A stretch of DNA of 64,000 nt from Semisulcospira habei (GCA_036245525.1 BTPG01000007.1:163498894-163562893), one strand, 5' to 3'; positions 1 through 12,075 are shown, counted from the first letter of the stretch. The notes: generated from the letters alone by a model not told the origin. Numbers and translations are program-made.

Positions 1-790
1 TCCGTACCACTCAGACAAAGCATCGTTGGGGTCATTATGGTAGTACACTGTATCAAAGGGTGTGCTACTTAAAATCACAAAGAAATGTTTATGGTTGAAG
101 TGTTTAAGTGATCTGTATCTAATAGTCGTGTGCTGATGTTTTCGGAATGAATTATCCGCTTTCAATGCCCAGCAACAGCACACCAGGTAGTGATCGCTAA
201 CCCCTACCTGAGGCACGTCTACTTCCATCACCCTTGATTGAGTAGTTGTATATATGTGGTTTATAAGGGTGGAGGAAGTTGGACTAACACGAGTTGCTGT
301 TTTAACTAGCTGCTTTAAACCAAACATAGACATGGTGCACTCCCAAGCAGGGTTATTCAAAAACATGTTAATATTGAAATCGCCTAGGATCAAAATTTCA
401 GAGCTGGACTGTCTGACCTTATCCATCATGACGATAAAGTCGTCGAACCATTGAAATGTTGATGCTGGGTTCCTGTAAATGTACCCGACCAGCACGGGGC
501 TTGATTTGTTTGCCCTTAACTCAACCCAAATGCATTCCACGGTTTTTGACTCCAGGTCCCCACGCCTGCGAGTAATACCGCTAATTGAATTATGAATGTA
601 TACTGCAATACCCGTTTGTCCCGGGCATTCAGCATCGCGGCGGCAGTACAGTGAAGTCCTGGATAGAAACGGCCTCATCGCTGATGTTAGGATTGAGACG
701 CGATTCCGTTACACCAAATAAGTGAAATGGATTGGGCTGACTCAAGAGGACACACAGATCGGGAACTTTGTTAGTTAAATGATAAACATT
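1..790 (-). mobile_element. L2/CR1-like LINE endonuclease remnant
   Basis: Read on the minus strand, the segment encodes an AP-endonuclease domain: TESRLNPNISD, GIAVYIHNSI, VGYIYRNPAS, ILILGDFNIN and GVSDHYLV appear in the correct order. One frameshift lies near 625. The RT part would lie before position 1, outside the window. Confidence 0.75.
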
Positions 791-1249
791 TAAATGGCCA
801 ATATGTAACTGGCATGATTGCTAATGTATGTCAGTACTAAAGAGTACTAATGAAAAAGCTTATAAATGATACAACGGCAATTTAATAAGAACTGAAATTG
901 TGAAACAAGTAAAAATTAAAAATAATAATAATAATTTTAAAAATATCAGTCCGCTCTAACACACAGAATGTGGGAGGCAAGTGAAATAACTAACATAGAT
1001 CTCACTACCTTGCGACCAGAAAATACGTCACAACATACTAAGAGGGACTAATCCCTTCAGCACACTTCAACAGTCAAAGCTAAACGACCCCGCTGCGCGA
1101 TAGGGGAAATAAGTCCGTCAGCGCTGCGAAAGGACAGATGATCGTAGTGTGAATACACGTGGAACACTAGTAGAGAAAGTGTCACGGTGCACAAGTACTA
1201 GTGCTATAGAAGCGTCACAAATCGCACAGAATGAGTAGATCGGTAGTCA
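791..1249. other. No gene recognised
   Basis: AT-rich sequence with short A/T runs near 900-945. It may belong to the flanking LINE, but no motif could be read. Confidence 0.4.
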
Positions 1250-1676
1250 CGAGTAATAATAAATAATAATGCATAGCATTTATATGGCGCAATTCTCATA
1301 TTTATAATATAACTCAATGCGCAGAATGTAGCCGCGAACTGAACCCAACAAGCACGCTCACGTGAATCACACGCATTCACTCACACACTGTACGTAAACA
1401 CAGAACATTCACGTGGTGCTAAGGGCAAGCTCAAGCGAGCTACACGGTATTTGGAAATCGTTTTGTATTTGAAATTTTATTAAGTTGGCTGAAACTGATA
1501 CCAAAGTGGAGGGGGAGGAAGAGCCGGAGTACCCGGAGATAGAACCCCCGACGGTCCGCCCGAATTAACGGTGACACTTACTAGAGGAGAAAAATCCGAC
1601 GCCGGAACACGGAATCGAACCTCGCACCTTTAGCATTGGTGGCAGGCGCCTTAACCACTGCGCCACGGACCGCCCC
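1250..1676 (-). mobile_element. tRNA-derived SINE (family S1), copy 1
   Basis: On the minus strand it starts with a tRNA-like head. The A box is in TGGCGCAGTGGTTAAGG and the B box in GGTTCGATTCC. A family-specific body follows, with a 3' end near ATTGCGCCATATAAATG and (ATT)n. The full-length relative at 59494-59930 aligns along its whole length. The pol III head and L2-like tail are typical of LINE-mobilised SINEs. Confidence 0.82.
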
Positions 1677-1861
1677 TGTCGGCAGAAGTCAAAAGGATGT
1701 TAATATTGGACCACGTGCAGTGGTTGAAGTTAAAAACAAATGAATACGTCTCTGCGCAAACACAAAATGAGCAATGGCATGCAAGTAAATCAATTTGATG
1801 CTGTTCAGTGATAGCAAAGCACAAAGTTGTGTAAGAGTAACTGAATGTTCTGGAAATGAGT

Positions 1862-2722
1862 CTAATACACACGGACGGGTTGGCTGTACTGTGCCCACAG
1901 TTCCTGCTGTGCGTATGGCGGGTATGTGAGCGGGGGGACGCTGAAAGGATACGCTGATTGTGTCATGCTGAAGTGTCCCCATGGACCCGCCTCGCGATAC
2001 TGTGGAAACGCGGCACTGTATGGTGGTAGCAGTGGTTGCTGCCAAATAGGATACTGGCCCGGCATTTGTTGCTGATAGCTACATTGACTCTCTGCTGTAC
2101 CACCAAACCTGGATTCGCCGTACTGTGATTCCAGACTTGGTGCTACAGCAGAGGACACTGACAGTCCACCTTGACTTTCCGTTGCAGCACCGAAACTGGA
2201 TGCACCACAGAGTGATTCCAGGTTGGGTGCTGCCGCGGACACTGACTGTCTGCCGGCTGCGACATCAGCGTAAGTGTTGGTGGTGCCAGCGTGTCTTTCA
2301 CATCGCTGACGGCGGTCACGGCCACCACCTGCAGTCTGGTTGTTGGGTGGGGTGACGTCAGTAGCTGGCCCGCCTCTCTTTATGTTGAGGGCCAGACTGA
2401 TGGTGCCCTGGCGACTAGGATGGATGGGGTCACCGCGCCTGTAGAATTTTCTGCGCGGGAACCCATCAACAGCAGTGAAAACCTGAGTGTTATCTATCAG
2501 TGTGACACACAGCTTTCTGCACACATGGAACAGGTTACTGTTGGAGGCGGTGATGACCCTGTACAGCTGGTGTCTACTGTCGGTCGGCAGGATGGAGGAT
2601 GCCTGCAGACGAGCGTCGGGAAATACCCGCTTGCATTCCCGGACGAGCTGTTCCCACACAGCGCTGGTCACTTCCTTCTGTTTGCAATCGTTGACCCCCA
2701 CGTGGAAGGTCACCAGTGCCAC
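1862..2722 (-). CDS. SGNH-hydrolase-like ORF fragment, probably retroelement ORF1
   Basis: An open frame of 286 codons, with an opening codon that is not ATG. The N-terminal half has HVGVND (SGNH block III), SSILPTDSRHQLYRV and GDPIHPSRQG (block V, DxxH). The GDS block I is missing, so it is 5' truncated or degenerate. The C-terminal half is Gln/Ser/Pro/Tyr-rich and low complexity. Esterase domains of this type occur in ORF1 of CR1-like LINEs, and an L2/CR1 endonuclease lies downstream on the same strand, so ORF1 is the favoured reading. A host gene is the alternative. Confidence 0.5.
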   Translation of the reverse strand: MALVTFHVGVNDCKQKEVTSAVWEQLVRECKRVFPDARLQASSILPTDSRHQLYRVITASNSNLFHVCRKLCVTLIDNTQVFTAVDGFPRRKFYRRGDPIHPSRQGTISLALNIKRGGPATDVTPPNNQTAGGGRDRRQRCERHAGTTNTYADVAAGRQSVSAAAPNLESLCGASSFGAATESQGGLSVSSAVAPSLESQYGESRFGGTAESQCSYQQQMPGQYPIWQQPLLPPYSAAFPQYREAGPWGHFSMTQSAYPFSVPPLTYPPYAQQELWAQYSQPVRVY

Positions 2723-2759
2723 CGCTGTGTGGGACGCGTGTTGTCGCTGGAGCCAGCTG

Positions 2760-3670
2760 AGTAAGGATAAGGTTTATGCACCTGGGCACTACAAGCTTAA
2801 GTTATCTGAAGAAATAGCTGATGAATTAGTTGAACTAATTGATGAATTAAAATTGAAATGGACTTGCCTGTTTGAATAGAACTGTATCCCCTTGCTGTGA
2901 ATGGAACACCCCAGTATCAAACACAAGCATCCAATTTCCACCTCCAGACTATTATTGAGAAAAAAAGATATTTTGCTGTCTATGTATCTTATAAAAATGT
3001 CCAAGTAACCTGATGACTTGAGTCAAGTTCTTATAAGAACTTATGTTAAGTCGTTAACAAGTACTTGTTTTAACTTACTTATAAGGTAACTTTGAAGTCA
3101 CATACAAGTTATAGGTAACTTAATATAATTTATTATTAGGTGCCTGTAAATTACCTGTCCTCAAGTGACAAGTCACGCTAGGTTAAACACAGACCCTGTC
3201 TGCACTGGTCTATAAGACACTGACTTGAATGAAAGACAATCTCGCCTTGTGTGTGGTTTGAAGCAAAGTGGTACACCACACAGACACGCCAGCGGTCTGA
3301 GTCCCTGCGTTATGAGAATGGTTCTAATGAAAGAAACTAGGTTTAATATAGGGATTGAGTGGCATGCATAGGCGTTGTCCCCTGGGTTGGCAGCCGATCA
3401 AAAGAAAATGTACTAAGTGTATTGAGAAGGCGGGGAGGGTGATGGGGAAAATTAGTCATTAATTAAGGGTCAGCTTAAGGCAATCTCCAAATCCTGAAGG
3501 ATCATGGGTTGACAAGTGATCGAAGAAACGCTTTTTCAACGATTTGAAAATGTACCGAATGCACTAAATAAAAGCGGCGAGTTGGTGGGGTTGAGGGAGG
3601 GCGATAGCCAAAATTCCTTTGTTCCAGACATGAATGCGGCAATGATGAGGATGCTGGTTTTGGGATCCCA
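2760..3670. other. No gene recognised
   Basis: Non-coding sequence with a stretch of ACTTATAAG-like short palindromic words near 3000-3130. No family recognised. Confidence 0.35.
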
Positions 3671-3780
<110 letters not shown>

Positions 3781-3840
3781 GAAAACTGGTCCTGTTACCA
3801 ATAACTTCTACCGTTGGAAAATAAAGGTTCATTGTTCATT

Positions 3841-3946
<106 letters not shown>

Positions 3947-3953
3947 CAACGTA

Positions 3954-4070
3954 TCCGTGGGCCAAGATTGAAGACTGTGGCTTGAATAGTCTCCGAGAAA
4001 ATGCCAACGTTACAGTTTACCACGTTCGGCGGACGGACGACCACTGGCCCAGAACATTGACTCACGTGAG
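3954..4070 (+). repeat. Terminal part of the TGACC-rich dispersed repeat (family R130)
   Basis: The segment running from GGGCCAAGATTGAAGACTG through TCTCCGAGAAAATGCCAACG to the GGACGGACGACCACTGG end also occurs near 18455-18560, 37165-37290 and 53880-53960, which defines a dispersed family with a conserved 3' border. Confidence 0.7.
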
Positions 4071-4164
4071 ACAAACAACGATGAGCTACATGTTAAATGC
4101 CTGACAAAAAAGAAAAGTCTTTAAGTGAACTTTAAACTGGGATAATGTGGGCAGATTCCGCATT

Positions 4165-5046
4165 TCAATTAGCAGCAAGTTCCAAACACTAAGGTGAGAG
4201 AACGCTCTCCGACAGTCTGTATGTTAAGCTTCGGGATTTTTAAACGTTTTTCACTGGAGAAACGGAGGGTACGTGATGGCTGATAAACAAACAGCTTGGT
4301 CGAAAGGTAGGGCAGGAGAGATCCAAGAAATGGTACTTGGTATGAGAAAGACCTCTCGCCAAAAGACGTAATTCTCACAGTTGGAAAGCGTAATAGTTTT
4401 GTGTCTGCTGAGGAACGGAGCTGTCTTGAAGGTGTGAACAGATGAAGAAGCTCAGAAAGATAGAAAGGCCAGTAGAAGAAGACAGACAGGTTTGACAGAT
4501 GGATGGTACTTTGTATTGTACTCTAGGCAACCAATGGAGTGAACGCAGGATGGGTGTGATATGGTGACTTCTTTGTCTTGACAAGCCGTGCTGCTGAGTT
4601 CTGCACCCTCTGGAGCCGATCCAGAAGGTACTGAGGACAGCCACACAGGAGTGAATTGCCGTAATCGAATCGGGACAAGACAAAGGAACAGACCAGTGTT
4701 TTAGTGGCTTCTGGTGTGAGAAGATGTCTGATGGAGATAATGCGACGCAGTTCAATAAACTCAGATCTACAGGTATTCAAAACGTGTCGTTTTGTGAGAG
4801 ACTGCAATCAATAGTGACACCAAGATTTCTCACTTGAGCAGAAAAACTGACTTCAGTATCTATGATTGTGATGGACTGCAGTAAGGAAGAAGATATTCTG
4901 GTAGAGGAAACTAACATGGCTTCTGTTTTATCTTTATTCATTTTTAGTTTGTTGGCTATCATCCATGTTCTAACATCAGAAATTGACTGTTGCACACACT
5001 GGATGATGTCATCGACCTGCTCAAAGTGGCCTGACTACAACTCTTA
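4165..5046 (-). mobile_element. L2/CR1-like LINE, RT C-terminal remnant
   Basis: Minus-strand frames carry NKLKMNKDKTEAMLVSS, then NLGVTIDCSLS, SRFDYGNSLLCGCP and RLQRVQNSAARLV, in the order found after the RT catalytic core of L2/CR1 LINEs. The frame is broken several times. A (TA)n array abuts its 5' side. Confidence 0.8.
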
Positions 5047-5103
5047 GTCATCAGAGTACGCGTGGTGTGAAATTGGGTGTGCAGCTATGACACCGGACAA
5101 AGG

Positions 5104-5222
<119 letters not shown>

Positions 5223-5678
5223 GAAGAGCACAAGCCCTAGGACTGACCCCTGGGGTATTCCGAAACACAGTGGGGCTGAGACTGAAAGATGACCACAGAC
5301 AGAATCAGTCTGTGGCCGGTTAGACGAATAGGATTTGAACCAATCAAAAACCTGTCCCTGGATACCAAAGACACTTCAAGGCGACAGAACAAGGTGCTAC
5401 GGTCAATTTATCAAACGCGCCGGACAGATCCAGCAAAGCTAAAACAGAAACCTGACATCATCCAGTGCAAGCAACAAGTGATTCGTGATTTTTAGTAAAG
5501 CTGTTTCGGTGTTATGACTCGCGCGGTAGGACCCACAGTCTGATCTGGACTTTAAGAAGGTGGATATCGTCATCTTAACACAGTGATGAATGCAGTAAAA
5601 TACCCGGCAAAATACTGACGTGCGTGTCCGCATTCCATGTAAGTATATGTACAATACAACAGGTACTGTGGTGTGCAG

Positions 5679-5862
5679 GTAAAGCTGTGGATCACGTTTA
5701 ACGAGCCCTACTACACAGCGTTGCTGGGTTACGAGACAGGCATGTTCGCGCCGCGACGTCATGGTCCCGGCACTTACACGTATATTGTCGCACACAACAT
5801 GATCCGCGCACACACGAAGGCCTACAGGCTCTACCAGAGGGACTACAAAAATATACATGGAG
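5679..5862 (+). CDS. GH1 exon 1 (D1, acid/base exon)
   Basis: Phase 0 to 1. It begins VKLWITFNEP after a gtgtgcag acceptor and ends before gtgaga. Glu9 in NEP is the expected general acid/base. The AHNMIRAHTKAYRLY helix is typical of GH1. It matches exons 9, 16 and 24 in length (184 nt) and phase, which supports both borders. This is the first GH1 exon visible in the window. Confidence 0.92.
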
Positions 5863-6063
5863 GTGAGAAAAACCTGCTTGAATTGTTTGTCTTATGTGAA
5901 GGAAATATTGGGTACTGTGTTACACAGTGTCAATGACAGGGTATTCAAGATAAAAGGTATCTGCATCTCGATCACCGTGCTTCAGACAGTTAACATTGCT
6001 GCATTTTGAAGTACATTGATAATTTGCTATGAGTGTTGCCGATGATAACTGTCTTTTAAAATA

Positions 6064-6110
6064 AGTGGAGGTGACCCTCAACATGGCCTGGTCCATGCCT
6101 GTCTCTCCTG
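6064..6110 (+). repeat. Decayed duplicate of the exon 2 start
   Basis: The intronic sequence would read VTLNMAWSMPVSP, matching exon 2 ITLSMPWSIPASP about 90 bp downstream. It is preceded by an in-frame stop and has no good acceptor. Confidence 0.7.
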
Positions 6111-6150
6111 CAGCAATCTGTAGTAAAAAGTCACAATACTGTGTGTACAG

Positions 6151-6390
6151 GACGAGTGGGGATCACTCTGAGCATGCCCTGGTCTATCCCCGCCTCCCCC
6201 TCCTCGGGTGACGTGGCGGCCCAGGACCGTGACCTGCAGTTCAATGTCGGCTGGTTCGCCCACCCGCTTTTCATTAACGGCGACTACCCGGATGTGATGA
6301 AGACCAAGGTGGCGGAGAAAAGCCAGGCACTGAACCTGACCCAGTCCCGCCTGCCCGTCTTCACGCCCACAGAGATAGCCGACAACAAAG
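6151..6390 (+). CDS. GH1 exon 2 (D1)
   Basis: Phase 1 to 1. It encodes GRVGITLSMPWS and then NVGWFAHPLFINGDYPDVMK, the GH1 stretch between the NEP and FLGLNYY segments. The acceptor is tgtgtacag and the donor gtacat. A decayed copy of its first 45 bases lies about 90 bp upstream in the intron (6064-6110). Homologous to exons 10, 17 and 25. Confidence 0.9.
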
Positions 6391-6804
6391 GTACATACTG
6401 ACCATACTATAGCACTGTCTTTATTCCCTCAAAGTTTCGGGTCAGTGCGGCATCTCGCTGAACTTTCACAATGCCTTACTTGCCGTAACCCCGGCCGGGG
6501 GGTGGGGGAGGAGGGGGGAGGGGTGGGTGGGCTCTATAACCTTGGTATGCGTTTGTTATACGAGCTATTCTTGCAGACCCCAAAGACGCCGCGGACAGAG
6601 TGGCCGCCGATCCACTTCACAGTCCTGACCTACGCCGACCTCGATACTTCAATAAACGTCATGTATTTCATCAAGCTGCAAGAGGCATAGGTCCTCATCA
6701 ACTCCCGCACACGCGTGGGTTCACGAGGACTTTCTTCAGGAGCTTTTCTCTCCTATGCTTCTTAGTCTGCCAGCTGTATCTGCACATGATGGTTTAAAAG
6801 GTAT

Positions 6805-6860
6805 ACCGCCGTGAGATGGCCTTACTTGCCTGCTCGGCGTTAACCCCAAATCATGGACTT
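6805..6860 (+). repeat. Conserved SINE/LINE 3' tail (T1)
   Basis: CCGTGAGATGGCCTTACTTG followed by CGGCGTTAACCCCAAATC. The same block recurs at 63487-63540 (+) and 38405-38460 (minus). Confidence 0.65.
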
Positions 6861-6968
6861 TAGTAGGTATAGTTGTCGTTTAATGGCAGGGAAGGGAGTA
6901 CGTTGTCAAAACAAGTCTATCCTGAGGATGTTAGCGTACATCCGAAACGTGTAGGAGATTATTACTGA

Positions 6969-7755
6969 AATCAGTGCACCAGTTTACCTACCTTGGCTGC
7001 ATCATCACGTCAGACGCCAAGCTGGACAAGAAGCTGGACAGCAGGCTGGCAAAAGCGAACAGCGCTTTCGGGCGTCTAACCAAGCGGGTGTGGCACAATC
7101 AACAGCTGAAAACAGGCACCAAGATCAGCGTGTACAGAGCTGTCGTCCTCACCACCCTGCTGTATGGTTCCGAGTCCTGGGCTCTCTACCGCAGCCAACT
7201 ACGACACCTCGAACGCTTCCACCAGCGCTTCCTGCGTACCATCCTTGGCATTCACGGGAGTGAATGTGTCACAAACGTCGAGGTCCTTGAACAGGCAGAA
7301 ACTGTGAGCATCGAGGCTTTGCTGCTGCGGACACAGCTCCGATGGGTGGGGCACGTCTCCAGGATGGAGGTTCATCGCCTACCCAAGCGAGCTCACCACT
7401 GGACACAGAGACAGAGGGGCACCAAAGAAGAGATACAAAGACTGTCTCAAGAAGTCACTTAGTGCCTGCCAAATCGACCACCGCCAGTGGTCTTCACTTG
7501 CTGCGGACCGCGACACCTGGCGCTCCACCATGTACAAGGCAGCCGTCTCCTTTGAGGACTCTCGCAGAGCTAGCCTTAAAGACAAGCGGCTCAGGAGAAA
7601 AAACAGAGATGCCACAACTCAGAACCCTGACCAGACCTCCCTCTGCAGCCACTGCGGTCGAACCTGCCTGTCCCAGATTGGACTCCGCAGTCACGAGCAT
7701 GCCTGCAGACGCCGTGGGCAACCCCTATAGAATCTTCGTTCGCGAAGTCAAGCCA
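6969..7755 (+). mobile_element. LINE-A, 5'-truncated copy
   Basis: Closely matches the C-terminal end of LINE-A (16690-17485): FTYLGCIITSD, then the LLYGSESWALYRSQL segment and the C2H2-like CSHCGRTC ending. It shares the 3' end CTTCGTTCGCGAAGTCAAGCC. A 14-nt deletion near 7388, relative to LINE-A, shifts the frame. Confidence 0.92.
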
Positions 7756-7875
7756 AGACATCTACAAATGTATATGAAATATGTTGAGGTTTTTTAAACA
7801 CTCGCTTGCTATGCACGACTCCCCTGTGTTTTGTGTGTTTGGTTTGTGATACCACCGTCTTAGGTGAGTTGTTTT

Positions 7876-8061
7876 TGTCGTGTCGTGTCGTGTCGTGTCG
7901 TGTCGTGTCGTGTCGTGCCGTGCCGTGCCGTGCCGTGCCGTTGAGTCGAGTCGAGTCGAGTCGAGTCGAGTCGAGTCGAGTCGAGTTGTTGAGTTGAGTT
8001 GAGTTGAGTTGAGTTGTGTTGTGTTGTGTTGTGTTGTGTTGTGTTGTGTTGTGTTGTGTTG
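7876..8061 (+). repeat. Pentanucleotide array changing in steps
   Basis: Blocks of TGTCG, TGCCG, AGTCG, AGTTG and TGTTG units follow one another, each block differing from its neighbour by one or two bases. The array lies just before the exon 3 acceptor. Confidence 0.95.
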
Positions 8062-8102
8062 AATAGAACGAGTATGTGACCGAACATTGTTGGTTGTTTC
8101 AG

Positions 8103-8232
8103 GAGCGGCGGACTTTCTGGGGCTGAACTACTACACAAGTCACTACACGACGAGCGCTACACAGCCCGTGGATCCGCCCAGCCTCAGCACGGACCCCGAC
8201 ATACGCACGTGGCAAGACCCCAGCTGGCCACA
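8103..8232 (+). CDS. GH1 exon 3 (D1)
   Basis: Phase 1 to 2. It encodes GAADFLGLNYYTSHYT and ends with DPSWPQ. FLGLNYYTS is the conserved GH1 segment carrying the NYY motif. The acceptor is ttgtttcag and the donor gtcagt. Homologous to exons 11, 18 and 26. Confidence 0.9.
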
Positions 8233-8625
8233 GTCAGTCACGTTCCCTGCTCTGAGTTTTGTTTCGCCGATTTTAGTCTATATGTGTAGTTCTTACGACC
8301 TAGGCTGCAAGGTCCAAAATCATAGATCAGCACGCATTTTACTCTGTTGTGTTCAAAATTTGTCTTTCTCATCTAATTTGTTTTTATTGCTCCTTTAATT
8401 GTTTTCTTACTGCTTTGCGGACATGGGTGCATCTTTACTTTAACGACTGTAAACGTTTTGTCATATCCTCGTGTCATACTGAAGGCGATGCACTTTTCGT
8501 GCAGGTACGTTTTTAAACAAACAACTCATGTCAAAATTATGAATGATTTAGTTTGTTTTGTCACATGAAAAAATGGATACCTAAGGAAACAACTGTTCAG
8601 AAAGCCGTTCAATGTTTACTCACAG

Positions 8626-8807
8626 GACTGCTTACTCCTGGCGGTCTTACCCCAAAGGTATGCGTGCGGCGCTGAACTGGCTGCGTGACCAGTACAACAA
8701 CGTGACAGTGTATGTGACGGAGAACGGCGTGTCGCAGAGTGATGACAACCTGCGTGACACACACAGGATCGACTACATAAAGGACCATGTGGACGAAGTG
8801 CTCAAAG
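8626..8807 (+). CDS. GH1 exon 4 (D1, nucleophile exon)
   Basis: Phase 2 to 1. It encodes YPKGMRAALNWLRDQYNN and then VTVYVTENGVS. Glu217 in TENG is the expected catalytic nucleophile. It ends RIDYIKDHVDEVLK, as usual for GH1. The acceptor is actcacag and the donor gtcgga. Homologous to exons 12, 19 and 27. Confidence 0.92.
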
Positions 8808-9094
8808 GTCGGAACTTTGAGAGTATTGTGTTGACTCTGGTGCCTTTTGTTGTTAACCTTTCTAGCGGGTTTAGTTACTACGTGATGTGCGTCAAACGGC
8901 TTCTGATTGCGATTCTATAAACACCTCAAATATTTAACAGTTCAGATTTGTTTGTTCGCAAAAAGCATCTTTTTTTTTTTAAATGTATTGTATGGTAAGT
9001 TAGAACTTATTTGTAAATATCAGGCAGAATTCTACAGTGGTTTAGAGCATCGGTGCACCTTACAACAGAGGTAACACTGGACTGTTGATTACAG

Positions 9095-9285
9095 CGATCC
9101 GGCTGGACGGGTGTAACGTGCGGGGCTACACGGCGTGGTCACTGATGGACAATTTTGAGTGGGCACAGGGCTACAGTCAGAAGTTCGGTCTGCATTATGT
9201 CAACTTTTCGGATCCCAGCAGGCCGCGTGTAGCCAGGGCCTCGGCACGATGGTACACCAGCGTCATCCACGACAACGGGTTTCTG
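9095..9285 (+). CDS. GH1 exon 5 (end of D1)
   Basis: Phase 1 to 0. It encodes [17 protein letters not shown], the GH1 aglycone/glycone-binding WSLxDNFEW segment, then [11 protein letters not shown] and HDNGFL at the domain end. The acceptor is ttacag and the donor gtacag. The phase-0 end fits exon 6. Its border sits about five codons later than the equivalent exon 20 border, so the intron position has slid or been redefined. Confidence 0.87.
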
Positions 9286-9598
9286 GTACAGTGTACACGC
9301 TCTTGTGGTCTCTCGATTTCTATTTCCGTGGTGAATAGACTTCGGTACATGTATCGAAAATCTTCTGAGCGTAAGTACACGACTATGTCTAAGAATAAAT
9401 CTACGAAGGATACATGGCTACAACAGTAAAACTGAGTTGCGTATTTCAGGTGTGAAATTGTTTAAGATACACCAATCTGCTGGCTGTGAAGCAGACACAC
9501 CAGAGAGAAAAGGAAAGTGATCATAAATTTGTAATCAATACCACTCATGCAGATCGTGCAGTATTTACTCCCTGACCGTGGTCTGCCTGTGCGTGCAG

Positions 9599-9746
9599 CC
9601 AGGGTACCCGGCGCGTGGCGGTCAGGCGACAGGTCGGGTGGGGATGGAGAACGACTTGGAGGTGCTGTACGACCAGTTCCCGGACGACTTTGTCTGGGCC
9701 TTTGCCACCGCCGCATACCAGATAGAGGGCGGATGGGACGCAGATG
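9599..9746 (+). CDS. GH1 exon 6 (linker and start of D2)
   Basis: Phase 0 to 1. A Gly-rich linker ([15 protein letters not shown]) leads into [20 protein letters not shown], the N-terminal GH1 signature whose Gln binds the glycone. The acceptor is gcgtgcag and the donor gttagt. Equivalent to exon 21 and to the 3' part of exon 13. Confidence 0.9.
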
Positions 9747-10070
9747 GTTAGTCAATGTCCTGTCACCCAGAACAAATCAAGGCTTCATGGATAATTAAAA
9801 TAAAAGGTCATGTTCCGAGACAGAAAATAATTATGGGTTATTTCAGTGTGTGTCGCCATTCTAACTTCATATATACATGAGGATTATTGGACGTTTCAGA
9901 TTGGGACAATATTGTAAACTGAATCTGATTATGAATCGTATGTGTGGATGTTCATGAATACCGCGATCTCGTTATTTATTTTTAAAGTACCCAGCGTTTT
10001 CTTCAGCAGTGTATGCGTGCGTTCTGCCTTTATATGGAAAATGCCCTATAACGGCAGCGTTGTTCCCCAG

Positions 10071-10198
10071 GCAAAGGAGAGAGTATCTGGGACAAGTGGG
10101 TCCACGAGGGGCGCGCCAACAACAACGAGACGGGGGACGTGTCCTGCGACAGCTACAACAAGTACCAGGAGGATGTGCAACTCATGGCCAACATCAAG
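10071..10198 (+). CDS. GH1 exon 7 (D2)
   Basis: Phase 1 to 0. It encodes GKGESIWDKWVHEG, then GDVSCDSYNKYQEDVQLMA, the usual GH1 segment after the IEG motif. The acceptor is ttccccag and the donor gtcaga. An 11.9-kb intron full of transposable elements follows. Confidence 0.88.
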
Positions 10199-10609
10199 GT
10201 CAGACACACACATGGGCATCAGCTCAGTCAGCAAAAGGTTGTCAGGCAGACGTCAGCCATAGTTGGGTGGAGCACGGCTCTGCGCAGACCAACCACTCCT
10301 ATATCGGCCCGATAATGTTTTGCTCACTGAGCACTAACAGCCTGTGACATCACAAAAGGTCTGCTTTGTTCTCTGAAACACAAATGTACTGGGAAATAGG
10401 ACTTTGCAAGCAATGTTCCTTGTGCTTACTGTCTTGTAAACTGGTTTTGTATTTTCTAGAAAATACGTTCAAACCAATGTCAACCCAATGATGGAGTAAT
10501 TTGTCATAATTGTTTTTCGCGTTCTGGGCTCTCGATGTTTTTTTTCATTTTTTTTTTTCTTTTTCGGTTCATATGACAGTCTGGAATGACTGAAATGTGC
10601 TTAGCTCAT
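10199..10609. other. Start of the 11.9-kb intron, no gene
   Basis: Only short T runs near 10538-10562 were seen. Confidence 0.4.
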
Positions 10610-10810
10610 TTTTGTCCACGGTATTGAAAATACGGTAGACATTGAAAAAGGGCTATCCTCAGCCGTTCGATAACATAGGCGGGCAGGTGTCACACTGTAA
10701 AAGTGTAGTAACAAGATAAAATTACGTCACATCTAGCTACGCTAACATTGCTGTTGAACGCAGATCCGGGGCCAAAGCGCGGTATGTGTGTATGTATGTT
10801 ACGTTTGTGG
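10610..10810 (+). repeat. GT-array element (family G1), divergent copy without array
   Basis: Shares ATACGGTAGACATTGAAAAA and AATTACGTCACATCTAGCTA with the copies at 30060 and 51545. The (GT)n tract is replaced by a short TGTGTGTATGTATG. Confidence 0.6.
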
Positions 10811-10910
10811 TTGTGTTATTCTCTTTAAGGCGTGTGTGTGTTGATCCATATGAAGGATCCGATGTTCAGTTATTTTAGATAAGAATCGTGTACCCTTTTA
10901 GTATGATTGG

Positions 10911-10962
10911 GTTGTTTGTTTGTTTGTTTGTTTGTTTGTTTGTTTGTTTGTTTGTTTGTTTT
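10911..10962. repeat. (TTTG)n microsatellite
   Basis: A pure tetranucleotide tract of about 50 bp. A similar tract lies at 29325-29382. Confidence 0.95.
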
Positions 10963-11799
10963 GCCTGCAGAATTGCGATCGACTTTTGTTGCGTAGCTAC
11001 AATGTTGTAAATTTTGCTAACTTGTTGCAAAGTCCGACCTATAATAACATGGAAGGTTCTGGAAGAGGCGCGATTGTTCTAATGACCTCTTGTAGTACCC
11101 ATGTTGGCTACATTTCGCAACATTTACGGAATGCGCCTAGATGTTAGTGAAAGGTTGTAGATAGATCTAGAGTGTTCTTTTTAATAAATATTAATGAGTT
11201 TTTGTTGCGTTTTCCTTTCTGATTGGTTGTGTAATCTGCAGTATACTATTAGGAAAAAACGAGCTTTCAACTTGAATGCTCGAGAATTTTCAAAATCGAC
11301 GAAATAATGAGTTTTGACACCGATTAGCCGCGCCACTGGCCTACAATTTAACAACATTGGTTTCGTTGTGCGAGTCACGTGATCGTAAATATGGCGTTGG
11401 AGTCCTAATTCTAAGGTAATAGTCACGTGCAGGTTATTTTGTGTGATAATCGTTCCATTTTTGTTTTGGAATGTGGTCATGTACCGTTATTAAAACTGGT
11501 TGCCGTTTGTCAATTAATTAGGCAGCAGTTTACAGGCAACTGATCATTACTTTTGATTGACATGCTGCACATCGGAAATGCGCATGAAACAGAAATAAAA
11601 TTTACCGTAGGATTGAAGTCAGCCATTAGCCACTTTTCAAAACCATATAGACTTGGCAGGAAACATCATCCACTGCATTTAATGGGACATCTGTTTACCA
11701 TTACTCGTTTTTAAGTCTCTTTATTTATAGAAGAGACTTTTTAGGATGAGACGTGGTGGACTAGCGCCATCATAGGCGGACTACACTAAAACTCTGACA

Positions 11800-12075
<276 letters not shown>

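Noticed and set aside
1600..1676. Functional tRNA gene
   Set aside because: A and B boxes are present, but no acceptor stem pairing is seen and a conserved SINE body follows. The same holds at 13442 and 59494.
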